Positions 18,437 to 28,226 of a stretch of 64,000 nt of DNA are shown here, piece after piece. This stretch comes from Candidatus Micropelagos thuwalensis (GTDB lineage Bacteria > Pseudomonadota > Alphaproteobacteria > RS24): assembly GCF_000469155.1 (NCBI RefSeq), contig NZ_AWXE01000003.1, forward strand, positions 1 through 64,000, read 5' to 3'. How positions within the stretch are numbered: the first letter of the stretch is position 1; every line of letters starts with the position of its first letter. Position numbers and translations under genes: made by a program. The notes beneath the pieces are model-generated. The model was not told the origin of the DNA. It did no database searches and saw nothing but the letters and a program-made list of their open reading frames with translations.

Positions 18437-19099
18437 TTATTTTAAATCATCAATTTTTCTTAAAAGTTCTTTTTTGAAGTCCTGAGAAGCATCTGCGCAC
18501 AATGTAATTAACATCCCTGTCATCACCTGCCTTCTATAAGTTTTAAGGTCGATATAGCCATGCATCCAATCCAAACGAGCCAGCCTCTGAGAAGAGAAAA
18601 GCCTGATTGATATTTGATCTATATCTATTCGCCCCTCCAGCTTGCCAGAGGATATAGCGTGAGCACAAATTAATCTTGCTTGATTTCGTGCCTCCATAAA
18701 GACACCACTTTCTGACTGATGATCGAAAAAATTTAATCTTTCGCCAGCCATAAACGCAGCACGGTAAAAAGTTTCGTTTGTTGAGAGTAAATCAATTAGA
18801 CCATCAACAAAACTTTCTAGGGCTTCTAATGTATTTGCTGGGTCAAAATCAGTAGCTGCATTCATAATATCCGACATGGCATCTCTCACAAGTTTGCTTA
18901 AAATCTCAGAACGCTTTCCGAGAAGATTATGAACTGTTGGTATTGTAACGCCTGCACAGTCAGCAAGCCTTGCAATTGTAAAGGCGTCTAGACCATCTTT
19001 AGAGATAATGTCACCAGCACACGCCAGTAAATAATTTTTACGTTTGTATTTATTTGCTTTGCGGGTTTTTAAACCCTTAGCAGGATTTTTTTTTGTCAT
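18437..19099 (-). CDS. TetR-family transcriptional regulator
   Basis: 220 aa. After a basic N-terminus, residues about 21-68 form the TetR DNA-binding domain (DIISKDGLDAFTIARLADCAGVTIPTVHNLLGKRSEIL), with a normal recognition helix. The C-terminal ligand domain is all helical. It is divergent from the 395-aa PhyH dioxygenase gene, with 83 bp between the start codons. The gap contains inverted repeats, so it probably represses the PhyH gene and its own, and possibly the wider catabolic cluster. Confidence 0.88.
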   Translation of the reverse strand: MTKKNPAKGLKTRKANKYKRKNYLLACAGDIISKDGLDAFTIARLADCAGVTIPTVHNLLGKRSEILSKLVRDAMSDIMNAATDFDPANTLEALESFVDGLIDLLSTNETFYRAAFMAGERLNFFDHQSESGVFMEARNQARLICAHAISSGKLEGRIDIDQISIRLFSSQRLARLDWMHGYIDLKTYRRQVMTGMLITLCADASQDFKKELLRKIDDLK

Positions 19100-19128
19100 T
19101 TAAATTTCTTAACAGATATACAGCTTGA

Positions 19129-19178
19129 TTTACATTTTTTATTTTAATACAAATTTAATGTATAATAAAAACTGTAAA
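19129..19178. promoter_or_regulatory. putative TetR operator and promoter between tetR-like and PhyH genes
   Basis: The AT-rich 83-bp divergent gap holds an inner dyad ATACA-N7-TGTAT (19147-19163) and an outer dyad TTTACA (19129-19134)/TGTAAA (19173-19178). A TATAAT at 19161-19166 could be the -10 of the PhyH gene, overlapping the dyad. Repression by the adjacent TetR protein is inferred. Confidence 0.4.
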
Positions 19179-19182
19179 TATT

Positions 19183-20370
19183 ATGAAAGTGTCATTTATG
19201 TTTCAAAACGTTTCAAAATCAATAGAAGCCTGTGCAGCACATTATGGTGAAGATAGTAAAGCTATGCGTAAGTATTTGCTTAATGGAGAGAGGTTGGCTC
19301 TCGAGTTAAATAATCGTGGGCCTATTATCTTTGAACAAGACGGCTCTCTTTCTAAAGATATTCTTGAAGCTTACAACAAATATGGTTTTTATATTTTTAC
19401 GGGCGTTATTGAGGACAAGGAACTCGAAGAAATTAAGCAAGACCTTGAGCAAATGAAAAAACGTTTCCCAGTCAGCCCAGGAGCTCAAAATACAATTGAC
19501 GGCTCCCCAGCGCTAGGAGCAGATTGTTCAGCACTTACCTTAGTATGGTCTAAACCTCTCGGTGACCCTTTAGGCGGCACAGAATTAGCCAATGGTCGAC
19601 ATCAAGTAAAGCTTTTTGAACCGCAGGCAGCCGATGGAGCTCCTGAATTTATACCATTCATTTTGTTAGGTTCATTACAATTTTCTGAAACATGTTTGCG
19701 TATGTACGGACATCCTAAATTATTAAAAATTGCCGAGGAAATTAATGGTGAGGATTTTGCTCCTTTCAACGAAACCTTATTCATCAAGGAACCCGGTGTT
19801 GGAGCAGCCGTATCATGGCATCAAGACGGAGCTACTCATTGGGACAGCCCGGACTTTGATAGTGGTATTCACGGTTTCAATTTCATGGCTCAAGTTTATG
19901 GAAGCACGGCGGTAAACGGAGTATGGGTTTTGCCGGGCAGTCATATACATGGGAAAATAGATATAGCTAAGCTTGTAGAAGAGTCTGGAAGTGAACGTCT
20001 AATTGGGACTGTCCCAATAATTTGTGATCCTGGAGATGTAGTGATTTGTAATAGACAGATACTTCATGGCTCTTTCGCAAACACAGGATTTGAACCAAGA
20101 ATTACAATAAATATGGGCTTTCACCGTCGAAGTTCTGTACTAAATGTTAAAGGTGCTGGAACGCATAGCGAAGTTCAAATTTTTAATGAAGAAATAATTG
20201 ATAAAAGGTCAGAAGTTATAGGTTACGGCATTGATGCCCGCCGTCAGCATTTTCCTGGTGAAACCCCTTATGAATATAAACCATTTGTTAAAAAGGGATT
20301 AACATTTAAGTGGGATGAAGATGCCAGAGAAGCTATCCATGATTATAATAAATTGGATTTAAGTATCTAG
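19183..20370 (+). CDS. phytanoyl-CoA dioxygenase (PhyH) family protein
   Basis: 395 aa. Fe(II)/2-oxoglutarate oxygenase signature: the metal ligands are H213 and D215 in SWHQDGATHW and H295 in ILHGSFANTG, followed by the PRITINMGFHRR segment that binds 2-oxoglutarate. It should hydroxylate a small substrate in the cytoplasm. An internal Met at 19198 is an alternative start; no strong SD is visible for either. It is divergent from the TetR gene and followed by the TPP enzyme after 115 bp, so both are candidates for the same degradation pathway. Confidence 0.85.
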   Translation: MKVSFMFQNVSKSIEACAAHYGEDSKAMRKYLLNGERLALELNNRGPIIFEQDGSLSKDILEAYNKYGFYIFTGVIEDKELEEIKQDLEQMKKRFPVSPGAQNTIDGSPALGADCSALTLVWSKPLGDPLGGTELANGRHQVKLFEPQAADGAPEFIPFILLGSLQFSETCLRMYGHPKLLKIAEEINGEDFAPFNETLFIKEPGVGAAVSWHQDGATHWDSPDFDSGIHGFNFMAQVYGSTAVNGVWVLPGSHIHGKIDIAKLVEESGSERLIGTVPIICDPGDVVICNRQILHGSFANTGFEPRITINMGFHRRSSVLNVKGAGTHSEVQIFNEEIIDKRSEVIGYGIDARRQHFPGETPYEYKPFVKKGLTFKWDEDAREAIHDYNKLDLSI

Positions 20371-20485
20371 TGGAAAGCTCAAATAGTTAGAAAAAATATC
20401 TTCCATAAAAATTAAAAAAGGCCTCGATATTTTTTATTACCCTGATCAAAATTAAGTCGTTCCTCAAAAAAATTAAGGTGTTTAT

Positions 20486-22030
20486 ATGAATGGTGCTCAA
20501 AGCTTGTTAGGAACTCTTGTCAGATCTGGAATTGAAGTCTGCTTTACAAACCCTGGCACATCAGAAATGCACTTCGTTGCATCCCTTGATCGTGAGCCAG
20601 AGATGCGAGCAGTTCTGGTTCTTTTTGAAGGTGTTGCAACTGCTGCTGCCGACGGATATGCTCGGATGATAAACAAACCAGCTGCAACACTTTTACATTT
20701 GGGACCAGGCCTGGCCAATGGTCTTTCAAATTTACATAATGCCAAAAAAGCAAGATCACCGGTTGTTAACATTATTGGCGATCATGCGACCTACCATCTG
20801 CCATTTGAAGCCCCGCTTACATCGGATGTTAAGGCCTTTGCTGCACCAGTTTCTCATTGGATAAAATCAAGTCCAAATGCTGCGGATGTGGGGCAAGATA
20901 CAGCTGAAGCTGTGCGAGCAGCAAATTCGAATGGTGGACAAATCGCCTCGCTTATATTGCCTGCAGATACGGCTTGGACACCCGCCAGTGACTATGGCTT
21001 TTATCGCACACCTCCTATGCCAGACACTCCACCTCAAGCAGCAATTACTAAAGCTTCAAAGATGCTTAAAAATAGTAAAAAAACAGTAATTTTGATATCA
21101 GGTCATGCCCTTCGAGCTAAAGGGGTTAAAGCAGCAAACCGTATTGCTGTAAAATCTGGCGCACAAGTTTTTGCAGATACATTTAATGCCCGAATGGAAC
21201 GTGGTGCAGGAAGATACAACATTAAAAGGCTACCATATTTTGCTGAGCAGGTTTCTGAGATACTTGCCGGGACTGAACAACTCATAATTGTCGGTTCCAA
21301 GCCTCCAGTCTCTTTTTTTGCATATCCTGACACTCCAAATTATCTTGTTCCAGATGGGTGTCAGATACATACATTATCAACACCAGCGGAAAACTCTATA
21401 AGTGCATTAGAGGCAGTAGCTGATGAAATCGGTGCCCCCAAAAACCCTCACGGTAGAATAGATTTAATACGTCCAGAATTAGCTAGCGGTGGCGATATTG
21501 CCTCTTCAGTTTGGCAAGCCATGGCACATTTTATGCCTGATGACTCAATTGTAGTTGACGAGGCAACAACAAGTGGCATCGCATCTGAGATGTTTCTCGC
21601 AAATGCCCCCTCATTTGACTATCTACAATTGACTGGTGGAAGTATTGGTATTGGTCTACCTCTATCATTAGGCGCCTCAATCGCATGCCCTGGTCGTAAA
21701 GTTATCTGTGGCCAGGGAGACGGTGGAGCCATGTATACACTCCAAGCTCTTTGGTCACAGGCAAGAGAACAATGTGATGTCGTAAACATTATATTTAACA
21801 ATAGAAAATACCTAATTCTTGAAATTGAAATAATGCGCGTCGGAGCTGAAAATATAGGTCCAAAAGCGCTCGATATGTTTGATATTGGACGACCAGAAAT
21901 AGATTGGTGCAAACTTGCTGAGGGTATGGGAGTTCATTCCATACGCGTTTCATCAGTCCAAGAAGTGAACCACGCAATGGAATTTTGTATGAAAAATAAG
22001 GGCCCTCATATGATTGAAGTTATTCTCTAA
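20486..22030 (+). CDS. acetolactate-synthase-like thiamine-diphosphate enzyme
   Basis: 514 aa with the three TPP-enzyme domains. Catalytic Glu48 lies in LFEGVATAAADGYAR. A central domain covers about 185-320, and the C-terminal TPP motif is GDGGAMY...NIIFNN (from about 411). An AAGGTG lies 7 nt before the ATG. The sequence type (FTNPGTSEMHFVASLD, LLHLGPGLANGLSNLHNAKKARSPVVNI) is that of uncharacterised acetolactate-synthase-like proteins close to benzoylformate decarboxylase, not of biosynthetic IlvB. It probably decarboxylates or carboligates a 2-oxoacid in the neighbouring catabolic route. No regulatory small subunit is present. Confidence 0.82.
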   Translation: MNGAQSLLGTLVRSGIEVCFTNPGTSEMHFVASLDREPEMRAVLVLFEGVATAAADGYARMINKPAATLLHLGPGLANGLSNLHNAKKARSPVVNIIGDHATYHLPFEAPLTSDVKAFAAPVSHWIKSSPNAADVGQDTAEAVRAANSNGGQIASLILPADTAWTPASDYGFYRTPPMPDTPPQAAITKASKMLKNSKKTVILISGHALRAKGVKAANRIAVKSGAQVFADTFNARMERGAGRYNIKRLPYFAEQVSEILAGTEQLIIVGSKPPVSFFAYPDTPNYLVPDGCQIHTLSTPAENSISALEAVADEIGAPKNPHGRIDLIRPELASGGDIASSVWQAMAHFMPDDSIVVDEATTSGIASEMFLANAPSFDYLQLTGGSIGIGLPLSLGASIACPGRKVICGQGDGGAMYTLQALWSQAREQCDVVNIIFNNRKYLILEIEIMRVGAENIGPKALDMFDIGRPEIDWCKLAEGMGVHSIRVSSVQEVNHAMEFCMKNKGPHMIEVIL

Positions 22031-22116
22031 AACATTAATTACCGAAAAATTTTTATAATGTAATGCAAATTATAAATATTCACACTTTTCAAAAATCAAT
22101 TATTTAATATCTTTTA

Positions 22117-23436
22117 TTAACCTTGAAGTTTTTTCTTAATTATGTCCTTACATTCTGTTGGCAAAACCAAATGAGGCGACTGCTCATTGAGTAAATTGAA
22201 ATACAACTGACCACTTTTCATGACAGAAATAATTTTAGATTTATCCTGCAAGGTCTGAATTTCTTCCAACGGGTTGCCGTCAATCAAAACAATATCAGCC
22301 AGACTCCCTGCTGTCATTGTGCCAAGACTTCCATCCGGCATAAAGGCTTCACCACCATGCTTAGTCGCAGCACGCAAGGCATCAAATTGGGAGAAACCAA
22401 AAAACTTAACAAAATATTCAAGATCTTTGGCATAGGTTCCATGCGGCGTAATGTTTAGACCATAATCGCCCCCAACAAGAATCCTAATACCCAACTTCTT
22501 CATTTTTTTGACGGAGTCGATTGTCGCCTCCAATTCAGCGGCATAACCCTCAACTTCAGGACTGTCTTTCGCAAATCCGAACATCTCGTAATTTTCCAGA
22601 AAGGTAACTTCCCATGCCGTTGCTGGTCCGACAAAAACTTTATCTTTATTGGCGTCAAGCAACTCACACGCTTCATCATCCAAGTAGTTCGCATGTCCGA
22701 TATAATCGACCCCATATCTAACAGCTTGTTTAACCGCATCTGCAGAACGCGCATGACATGCAACGCGCATCCCCCTGCCATGTGCTTCGGAGACAAGAAC
22801 ATCCAACTCCTCATCCGTGAAACCAAGAACGCCAGGTTTAATACCTCCACCTGATGAAATTAACTCACCGTCAATCATGACCTTCACAACATCCACGCCG
22901 TTTTTTGAGAGGGTTCTCACAGCTTTTCGAACCTCCCAAGGGCCGTCCGTTATCATGCCGAGACCATCTATTTTCAACTGTGCATAATCCGGGTGCAAAT
23001 CGGCATTACTGCCTGTCGACCCAATATCGCGCCCACCCGCCAATAGGCGTGGGCCAATAATATCGTTATTCTCAATGCCCTGTTTTAAAAAGGCATCGAT
23101 ACGATGCACCGAGCCGAAACTAATCGCTGAGGTAAATCCCGAACCGAGCATCACCCGCGCATTATTAATCGTTTTAATCATCACCTCTTCAACAGGCGAT
23201 TTATCCAATTCTAGGGGACCGTTATTTGTGTAAGAAAGATGCGCGTGCGACTCTGTCATCCCCGGCATGGCAAATAACCCCATGCAATCAATCTCGTTGA
23301 TATCACCAGAAATATCAGGCTTATTTGCACTGTCTCCAGCATATAAAATTTTATCCTGATCAATGACCAAAGTCCCATTTTCAATAGTCTCATCTGCATC
23401 ACCGATAAAAAGATTAAGATTTTTTAATACGATCAT
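22117..23436 (-). CDS. metal-dependent amidohydrolase (imidazolonepropionase-like)
   Basis: 439 aa. The N-terminal metal motif is MTESHAHL. A later VVKVMIDGE segment may carry the bridging Lys. CHARSADAVKQAVRYGVDYIGHANYLDD supplies two His, and VGGDYGLN the final Asp. This is the layout of prolidase- or imidazolonepropionase-like amidohydrolases. Its start overlaps the stop of the next amidohydrolase gene (4 bp), so the two are translationally coupled. It probably hydrolyses a cyclic or amide intermediate; the substrate is unknown. Confidence 0.85.
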   Translation of the reverse strand: MIVLKNLNLFIGDADETIENGTLVIDQDKILYAGDSANKPDISGDINEIDCMGLFAMPGMTESHAHLSYTNNGPLELDKSPVEEVMIKTINNARVMLGSGFTSAISFGSVHRIDAFLKQGIENNDIIGPRLLAGGRDIGSTGSNADLHPDYAQLKIDGLGMITDGPWEVRKAVRTLSKNGVDVVKVMIDGELISSGGGIKPGVLGFTDEELDVLVSEAHGRGMRVACHARSADAVKQAVRYGVDYIGHANYLDDEACELLDANKDKVFVGPATAWEVTFLENYEMFGFAKDSPEVEGYAAELEATIDSVKKMKKLGIRILVGGDYGLNITPHGTYAKDLEYFVKFFGFSQFDALRAATKHGGEAFMPDGSLGTMTAGSLADIVLIDGNPLEEIQTLQDKSKIISVMKSGQLYFNLLNEQSPHLVLPTECKDIIKKKLQG

Positions 23437-24386
23437 AAAAGCCTCAACAATTTCTTGGCGTTAACAGATAAAGCGACGGCATCAGGGTGAATTGTCTCAG
23501 GCGTATCAAACCCACCAAAATTTGTCCCAAAAACAATTTTTTGATTATTCGCAAATTCATAAAGCAGGCTTTTTGCACTTTGCCCCTCAATATGCGTATC
23601 GAACCATAATTTTTTAACCATACCCAGATAATCAAAATCTTTATCTGCGAATTTAGCAAGCTTTGTCATCTTTTCTGCAAGAAAACTAAAACACCCACCG
23701 CCATGTGAGATGCATATATCCAGTTCAGGAAACCGATTTAAAACGCCCCCAAAAATAATCTGAGCAACAGCAAGCGTTTCTTCATAAGCATAGCCAAGGC
23801 TCAAAGATAAATTATAATTTTCCAGTCGATCATCCCTCAAGCCTGACCGCCCATCCGTGGAAGCAGGGTGTACAAATAAAGGAACATCCAGTTCTACCAC
23901 CTTTTCATAGAGCTGATTAAGAGGCGCCGAGTCGAAGCCCCCCGGAAAATCAGTGCCAATAGAAGCGCCTGTGAGACCCAACTCTTTCACTGCACGTTCC
24001 AACTCAAAACACGCTGCTTCAATATCTTGAAGCGGCAAGGCTGCCAGTCCCAAAAACTTATCGTTATCAATGACGGTTTTTGACATTAGGTCATTATGTT
24101 TTTTGCAAAAACGGATTGCAGTTTCAGCTTCTATACCGTGGAACATTGTCAGAGGATTGGGCGACAAAACCTGCAAATCCACACCGAGGCGGTTCATCAC
24201 ATCCATCCTTAAATCAATATCGGTAAATATTGAGTTTTCGTAATCAAGATTCTTGAAAACATATTCACCGATTTTAAAACATTTGCGGCCTTCAGAGTCT
24301 TCAAACGCCTCAGGGCCATGAATTCCGGCTTCATTATTCAGATCTTGAAATACAATATGCGCGTGAACGTCAATTATGTTCGACAT
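23433..24386 (-). CDS. amidohydrolase_2 family, ACMSD-like decarboxylase/hydrolase
   Basis: 317 aa TIM-barrel protein. The N-terminal HxH is in IIDVHAHIVF. Further ligands are in DVPLFVHPAS, the ISHGGGCFSF segment, and the Asp in FGTNFGGFDTPE. Members include 2-amino-3-carboxymuconate semialdehyde decarboxylase and related non-oxidative decarboxylases acting on aromatic or ring-cleavage products. Together with the coupled downstream amidohydrolase and the SDR/ALDH genes, this points to degradation of a ring or acyl compound. Confidence 0.85.
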   Translation of the reverse strand: MSNIIDVHAHIVFQDLNNEAGIHGPEAFEDSEGRKCFKIGEYVFKNLDYENSIFTDIDLRMDVMNRLGVDLQVLSPNPLTMFHGIEAETAIRFCKKHNDLMSKTVIDNDKFLGLAALPLQDIEAACFELERAVKELGLTGASIGTDFPGGFDSAPLNQLYEKVVELDVPLFVHPASTDGRSGLRDDRLENYNLSLSLGYAYEETLAVAQIIFGGVLNRFPELDICISHGGGCFSFLAEKMTKLAKFADKDFDYLGMVKKLWFDTHIEGQSAKSLLYEFANNQKIVFGTNFGGFDTPETIHPDAVALSVNAKKLLRLL

Positions 24387-24487
24387 TTTACGCCCCTCCC
24401 CTCCAGATAATAATATTAGGGAGAAGGAGGAAAGATGTCATTAAATTTGCGTCTTCCGTCTTAACGGCAAACAGCTTGCATATGACA

Positions 24488-25261
24488 TTACAAACTTCCT
24501 TTGATAACGCCACCATCAACCGGAATAGCTGTCCCCGTTATATAAGAAGCCTGTTGCGAGGCTAAAAAAGTAACCATACTGGCAATTTCATCTGGATACG
24601 CAAACCTTCCCAATGGAATGTCATCAATAATCGCTTGCTGTCTTTTATCGCCATCAGTACCACTTAACATTGATTTGACGCGGTCAGTCAGTGTCCACCC
24701 CGGGCAAACAGTATTAATGGTGATGCCATAAGCACCGATGTCTAATGACAGAGATTTCGCCCAACCCTGAACACCCATTCTCATAACATTTGAAAGCAGG
24801 ATTTCTGGAATAGGCTGCTTAATAGAAAATGAAGAAATATTGACTATGCGCCCCCATTGCGCCCTTTTCATATCATCTAGAACCAGCTCGGTTGTAGTCA
24901 CTGCAGAACGCAATGTCAGATGATAGGCATCCACCCAATCTTGGCTATCTACTGTTTGATAATTACCCACTTTAGGACCACCGGCATTATTGACGAGAAT
25001 ACTTACGGCCCCAAATTCACCCTGCACCTCTGAAATAAAACGCTGTATTTGCGATGCATCTGAAACATCCACAACGGAGGTAAAAATATTCACATCAACT
25101 TGAGATTGAATGTCTTGAACAGCAGCTGCAAGATTGCCTTCATCACGTCCGCAAATGGCGACATTTGCGCCTTCTTTGGCGAGAGATAAGGCAGTAGCCT
25201 TGCCAATCCCCAAACTCCCGGCAGTCACGACGGCAGTTTTTCCAGCAATTTCAAAATTCAT
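24488..25261 (-). CDS. SDR-family oxidoreductase lacking the YxxxK catalytic pair
   Basis: 257 aa classical SDR scaffold. The cofactor motif is VTAGSLGIG at residues 12-20, NNAGG at 91-95, and Ser143-144 in NISSF. Where the catalytic Tyr and Lys should be, the sequence reads S157-N-V-M-R161. A known SDR subgroup carries this LSNxxR variant and PGWTLTDRV later, so it is probably a real but mechanistically different member. It precedes the ALDH gene in gene order on the genome, 51 bp from it, on the same strand. Confidence 0.85.
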   Translation of the reverse strand: MNFEIAGKTAVVTAGSLGIGKATALSLAKEGANVAICGRDEGNLAAAVQDIQSQVDVNIFTSVVDVSDASQIQRFISEVQGEFGAVSILVNNAGGPKVGNYQTVDSQDWVDAYHLTLRSAVTTTELVLDDMKRAQWGRIVNISSFSIKQPIPEILLSNVMRMGVQGWAKSLSLDIGAYGITINTVCPGWTLTDRVKSMLSGTDGDKRQQAIIDDIPLGRFAYPDEIASMVTFLASQQASYITGTAIPVDGGVIKGSL

Positions 25262-25312
25262 AATTTAACCCGCCCAGATTAATGATTAATTGCCATTATT
25301 CCAAATTTAACT

Positions 25313-26800
25313 TTAGGTGCTTAACTTAATACTCACCGTTTTTTGCTCGGTATATGCCTTAAAGCCATCCTCGCCCAATTCCCGTCCCCAGCCAGATTGT
25401 TTGTATCCACCGAAAGGCAGGGCGGAATGCATTCCTCCATAATGATTGACCCATACATTCCCGGATTGGATTTTTGCGGCCACGGAATGGGCTTTGTTGA
25501 CATCAGTAGTGAACACCCCAGCCCCTAAACCATATTGTGTATCATTTGCTAAGCTGATGACCTCATCCAGATCTTTGAATTTTGTGGCAGCCAATACAGG
25601 ACCAAAAATCTCCTCCCGGGCGATTTTCATAGACGGGTCGATTTTAGTAAAGACCGTTGGTTTAAAAAAGTATCCGTCAGAATTATCACCATCTCCCCCA
25701 ATTATAACCTCCGCCCCTTCTTCCAGACCTTCTTGGACATATTTATTGACTTGATTAAATTGGATTTCTGAAATGAGAGGGCCGAGCATTGTATCTGGGT
25801 CAAAACCGTTTCCGACTTTCAAACCTTTACTGAATTCTGCGATACCATTCAAAAACTCGTCATAGACACCTTCTTGGACATATAAGCGTGAACCCGCAAA
25901 ACAAACTTGACCGCTATTGGTGAAAATCGCCATCGCCGCGGCAGGGATTGCCGTTTCAAGATCACAATCATCAAAAATGATACAGGGTGACTTCCCGCCC
26001 AATTCCAAAGTAATTCTTTTTAAATCATGACTGCAGGCATTGACGATTTTTTTACCTACTGAGGTTGAACCGGTAAATGAAATCTTATCAACGTCTTTGT
26101 GATGAACTAGCGCTTCCCCTGTAGAAGCATCTCCAGTTAAAACATTCAAAACGCCGGGGGGGATACCAGCTTCAAGAGCAGTCTCAGCCAGTAAAAGCGC
26201 ACTCAGAGGGGTGTCCTCAGCAGGTTTCACAACACAACTGCACCCAGCCGCTAAAGCAGGTGCGACTTTGATTAAAAATGTACCAAAGGGGCCATTCCAA
26301 GGAAGAATTAAACCCACCACGCCGATAGGCTCAAGAGAGGTGTAACTATGAAAATTCTCACCATTACCAGTCAATGCAGATGAGATATTTTTGCCCAGAA
26401 CCTTATCTGTCATCCCTGCAAAATATCGTATCCAATCAAGACCGTACTGTATGAAAGTCTTGGCAATCACAACAGGCATGCCATTGTCCAGCACCTCAAT
26501 TTCGGAAATATGATCAATTTTAGATTCTAAAAGATCAGCCCATTTCCATAATATTTTGGTACGATCCAGAGGCTTCATGCCACTCCAAACACCTCTATCG
26601 AAAGAATTTCTGGCAGATGAAACAGCTTTATCAACATCCTGACTTGATGCGAAACAAACCTCGGCGATTTTATTTTTATTGGCAGGGTTAAAAACGTCGA
26701 AGCTTTTTCCATCAGATGAATCCAACCAGTTACCATCAATCAACAATTTATGTTTGTTTGATAAGAAATTTGTTGTTTCCTCTAAAACTTGATAGCCCAT
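25313..26800 (-). CDS. NAD(P)-dependent aldehyde dehydrogenase
   Basis: 495 aa from ATG 26800; a GGGGGTG lies just upstream, and an in-frame TTG at 26815 is less likely. Full ALDH features are present: PWNGPFGTFLIKVAPALAAGC, FTGSTSVGKKI, catalytic Glu in LELGGKSP and catalytic Cys in NSGQVCFAGSR. It oxidises an aldehyde to an acid in the cytoplasm. It lies between two SDRs on the same strand, consistent with a stepwise alcohol-aldehyde-acid oxidation in the cluster. Confidence 0.92.
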   Translation of the reverse strand: MGYQVLEETTNFLSNKHKLLIDGNWLDSSDGKSFDVFNPANKNKIAEVCFASSQDVDKAVSSARNSFDRGVWSGMKPLDRTKILWKWADLLESKIDHISEIEVLDNGMPVVIAKTFIQYGLDWIRYFAGMTDKVLGKNISSALTGNGENFHSYTSLEPIGVVGLILPWNGPFGTFLIKVAPALAAGCSCVVKPAEDTPLSALLLAETALEAGIPPGVLNVLTGDASTGEALVHHKDVDKISFTGSTSVGKKIVNACSHDLKRITLELGGKSPCIIFDDCDLETAIPAAAMAIFTNSGQVCFAGSRLYVQEGVYDEFLNGIAEFSKGLKVGNGFDPDTMLGPLISEIQFNQVNKYVQEGLEEGAEVIIGGDGDNSDGYFFKPTVFTKIDPSMKIAREEIFGPVLAATKFKDLDEVISLANDTQYGLGAGVFTTDVNKAHSVAAKIQSGNVWVNHYGGMHSALPFGGYKQSGWGRELGEDGFKAYTEQKTVSIKLST

Positions 26801-26899
26801 TTCACCCCCCGACAAACCTAAACTTACTTTTAATGCCTATACACATATAAGACGGAATCCACCTTAGATACTATAATTTTGTCTAACCACTTGAACATA

Positions 26900-27673
26900 C
26901 TATAGAAAGACATCACCACCATTCGGGCTGAGGCACTGGCCTCGAAAATGAGCTGCCCCATCACTTGCAAGAAAAAGATACGCGCCGAGTATATCATCCA
27001 CTTCAGCGAGTTTGCCCCGTGGAATACCTAAGCGAATAGCTTCAAGGATATCTGCTGGAACATCGCCCAATATCGGTGTTAGGGTTGCTCCAGGGGCCAC
27101 ACAGTTCGCTGTAATATTACCTGCACCGATTTCCAAAGCCAGCGTCCGCGTGAAAGACAATATAGCGCCTTTTGCGGCAGTATAATGAGCAAAACCCGGC
27201 GCGCCTTTATATGCAAGTTGCGAGGCGGTACTGATTATTCTACCCCTATCTCGTTCCAGCATATGAGGCAGGGCAGCACGTGTGCAGAGAAATGTCCCTT
27301 TAATGTGAACCGCCATTACCATGTCCCAATCGTCTTCAGAAATATCTTGTACAGGTGCTGAACACGCAATTCCTGCATTATTGACGAGAATATCCAACTT
27401 ACCAAATTCAGAAAGGGTCGCATCCATCATGGTAGCAACTTCGTCAGATCGGCTAACATCAGCCTGAATAGCAATTGCCTTGCCGCCATTCTCGGTAATC
27501 GCATTGACGATATTATCTGCGGCAGATTGTGTTTCAGAGTCAGGATAATTAACCGCGATATGGCAGCCCTGTGCTGCAAAAGCAGACGCCAAACCCGCAC
27601 CAATGCCTGAACTGGCGCCAGTAATCAAAACAGATTGTCCGAGCAGTTCCGGATAGTTTGGGAGACTTTCCAT
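26900..27673 (-). CDS. SDR-family oxidoreductase (FabG-like)
   Basis: 257 aa classical SDR with intact motifs: TGASSGIG at 19-26, NNAG near 96, and STASQ...HYTAAKGA supplying the catalytic Ser-Tyr-Lys. The C-terminal GQCLSPNGGDVFL is the usual end. It probably oxidises a hydroxyl group in the same pathway as the ALDH downstream (99-bp gap). It is the first gene of the minus-strand set 27673-22117. Confidence 0.9.
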   Translation of the reverse strand: MESLPNYPELLGQSVLITGASSGIGAGLASAFAAQGCHIAVNYPDSETQSAADNIVNAITENGGKAIAIQADVSRSDEVATMMDATLSEFGKLDILVNNAGIACSAPVQDISEDDWDMVMAVHIKGTFLCTRAALPHMLERDRGRIISTASQLAYKGAPGFAHYTAAKGAILSFTRTLALEIGAGNITANCVAPGATLTPILGDVPADILEAIRLGIPRGKLAEVDDILGAYLFLASDGAAHFRGQCLSPNGGDVFL

Positions 27674-27824
27674 AGGACAACTCCATGATCATAAATATTA
27701 TTCATATACTGAATTTAATCTTACGCTCTACACGTAAAAAATCCAGAAACTATCGGCAAAACCACCCTATCAAATGTGATAAATGGCAAATTACTAATTA
27801 TATTTATGAATTAGATGGATAGAA

Positions 27825-28226
27825 TTATTGATCGCAATCTGAAAGTCTACACAATCTGAAATTTCGGAAATGTGCGAGGGCAAGCAATCCTGCACCCAAT
27901 AAAGTTGAATAACGCTCGCCTGATTCACCAAGCACCTCATGCCCGGTTAACGCTGTAAAAATTAATACACAAACACCTAAAACCCCTTTGAGTAAAACCG
28001 AGAGATTTCTGTGCCTTTTACAACCGAGAGAAAGGCTAAAGGCACTTAAAGGTATAAGTGCCCAAAGTAACCAAACATGAAAAGACTCCTCACCAAAAAG
28101 AGTAGTCCCAATTGCAGGAAACACACTCAAAAGAAAAGGAAGGCCAATACAGTGAACCGCACAAACGGAAGACGCAGAAACCGCAAACTTGTCAGCCAAT
28201 CCGATATGTTTCGTTGCTATGCCCAT
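27825..28226 (-). CDS. MerC-domain membrane protein
   Basis: 133 aa from ATG 28226, which has GGA nearby; an upstream in-frame ATG at 28265 adds 13 unlike residues. It has four hydrophobic helices. The first carries SSVCAVHCIGLPFL with a cysteine pair in the place used by MerC for mercury. The protein could move or bind a metal or act as a small heme/metal-related membrane protein. No mer genes accompany it, so mercury resistance is not supported. Confidence 0.75.
   Translation of the reverse strand: MGIATKHIGLADKFAVSASSVCAVHCIGLPFLLSVFPAIGTTLFGEESFHVWLLWALIPLSAFSLSLGCKRHRNLSVLLKGVLGVCVLIFTALTGHEVLGESGERYSTLLGAGLLALAHFRNFRLCRLSDCDQ

Noticed and set aside
27825-28226. Mercury resistance locus
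   Set aside because: Only a MerC-like protein is present; no merA, merT, merP or merR.
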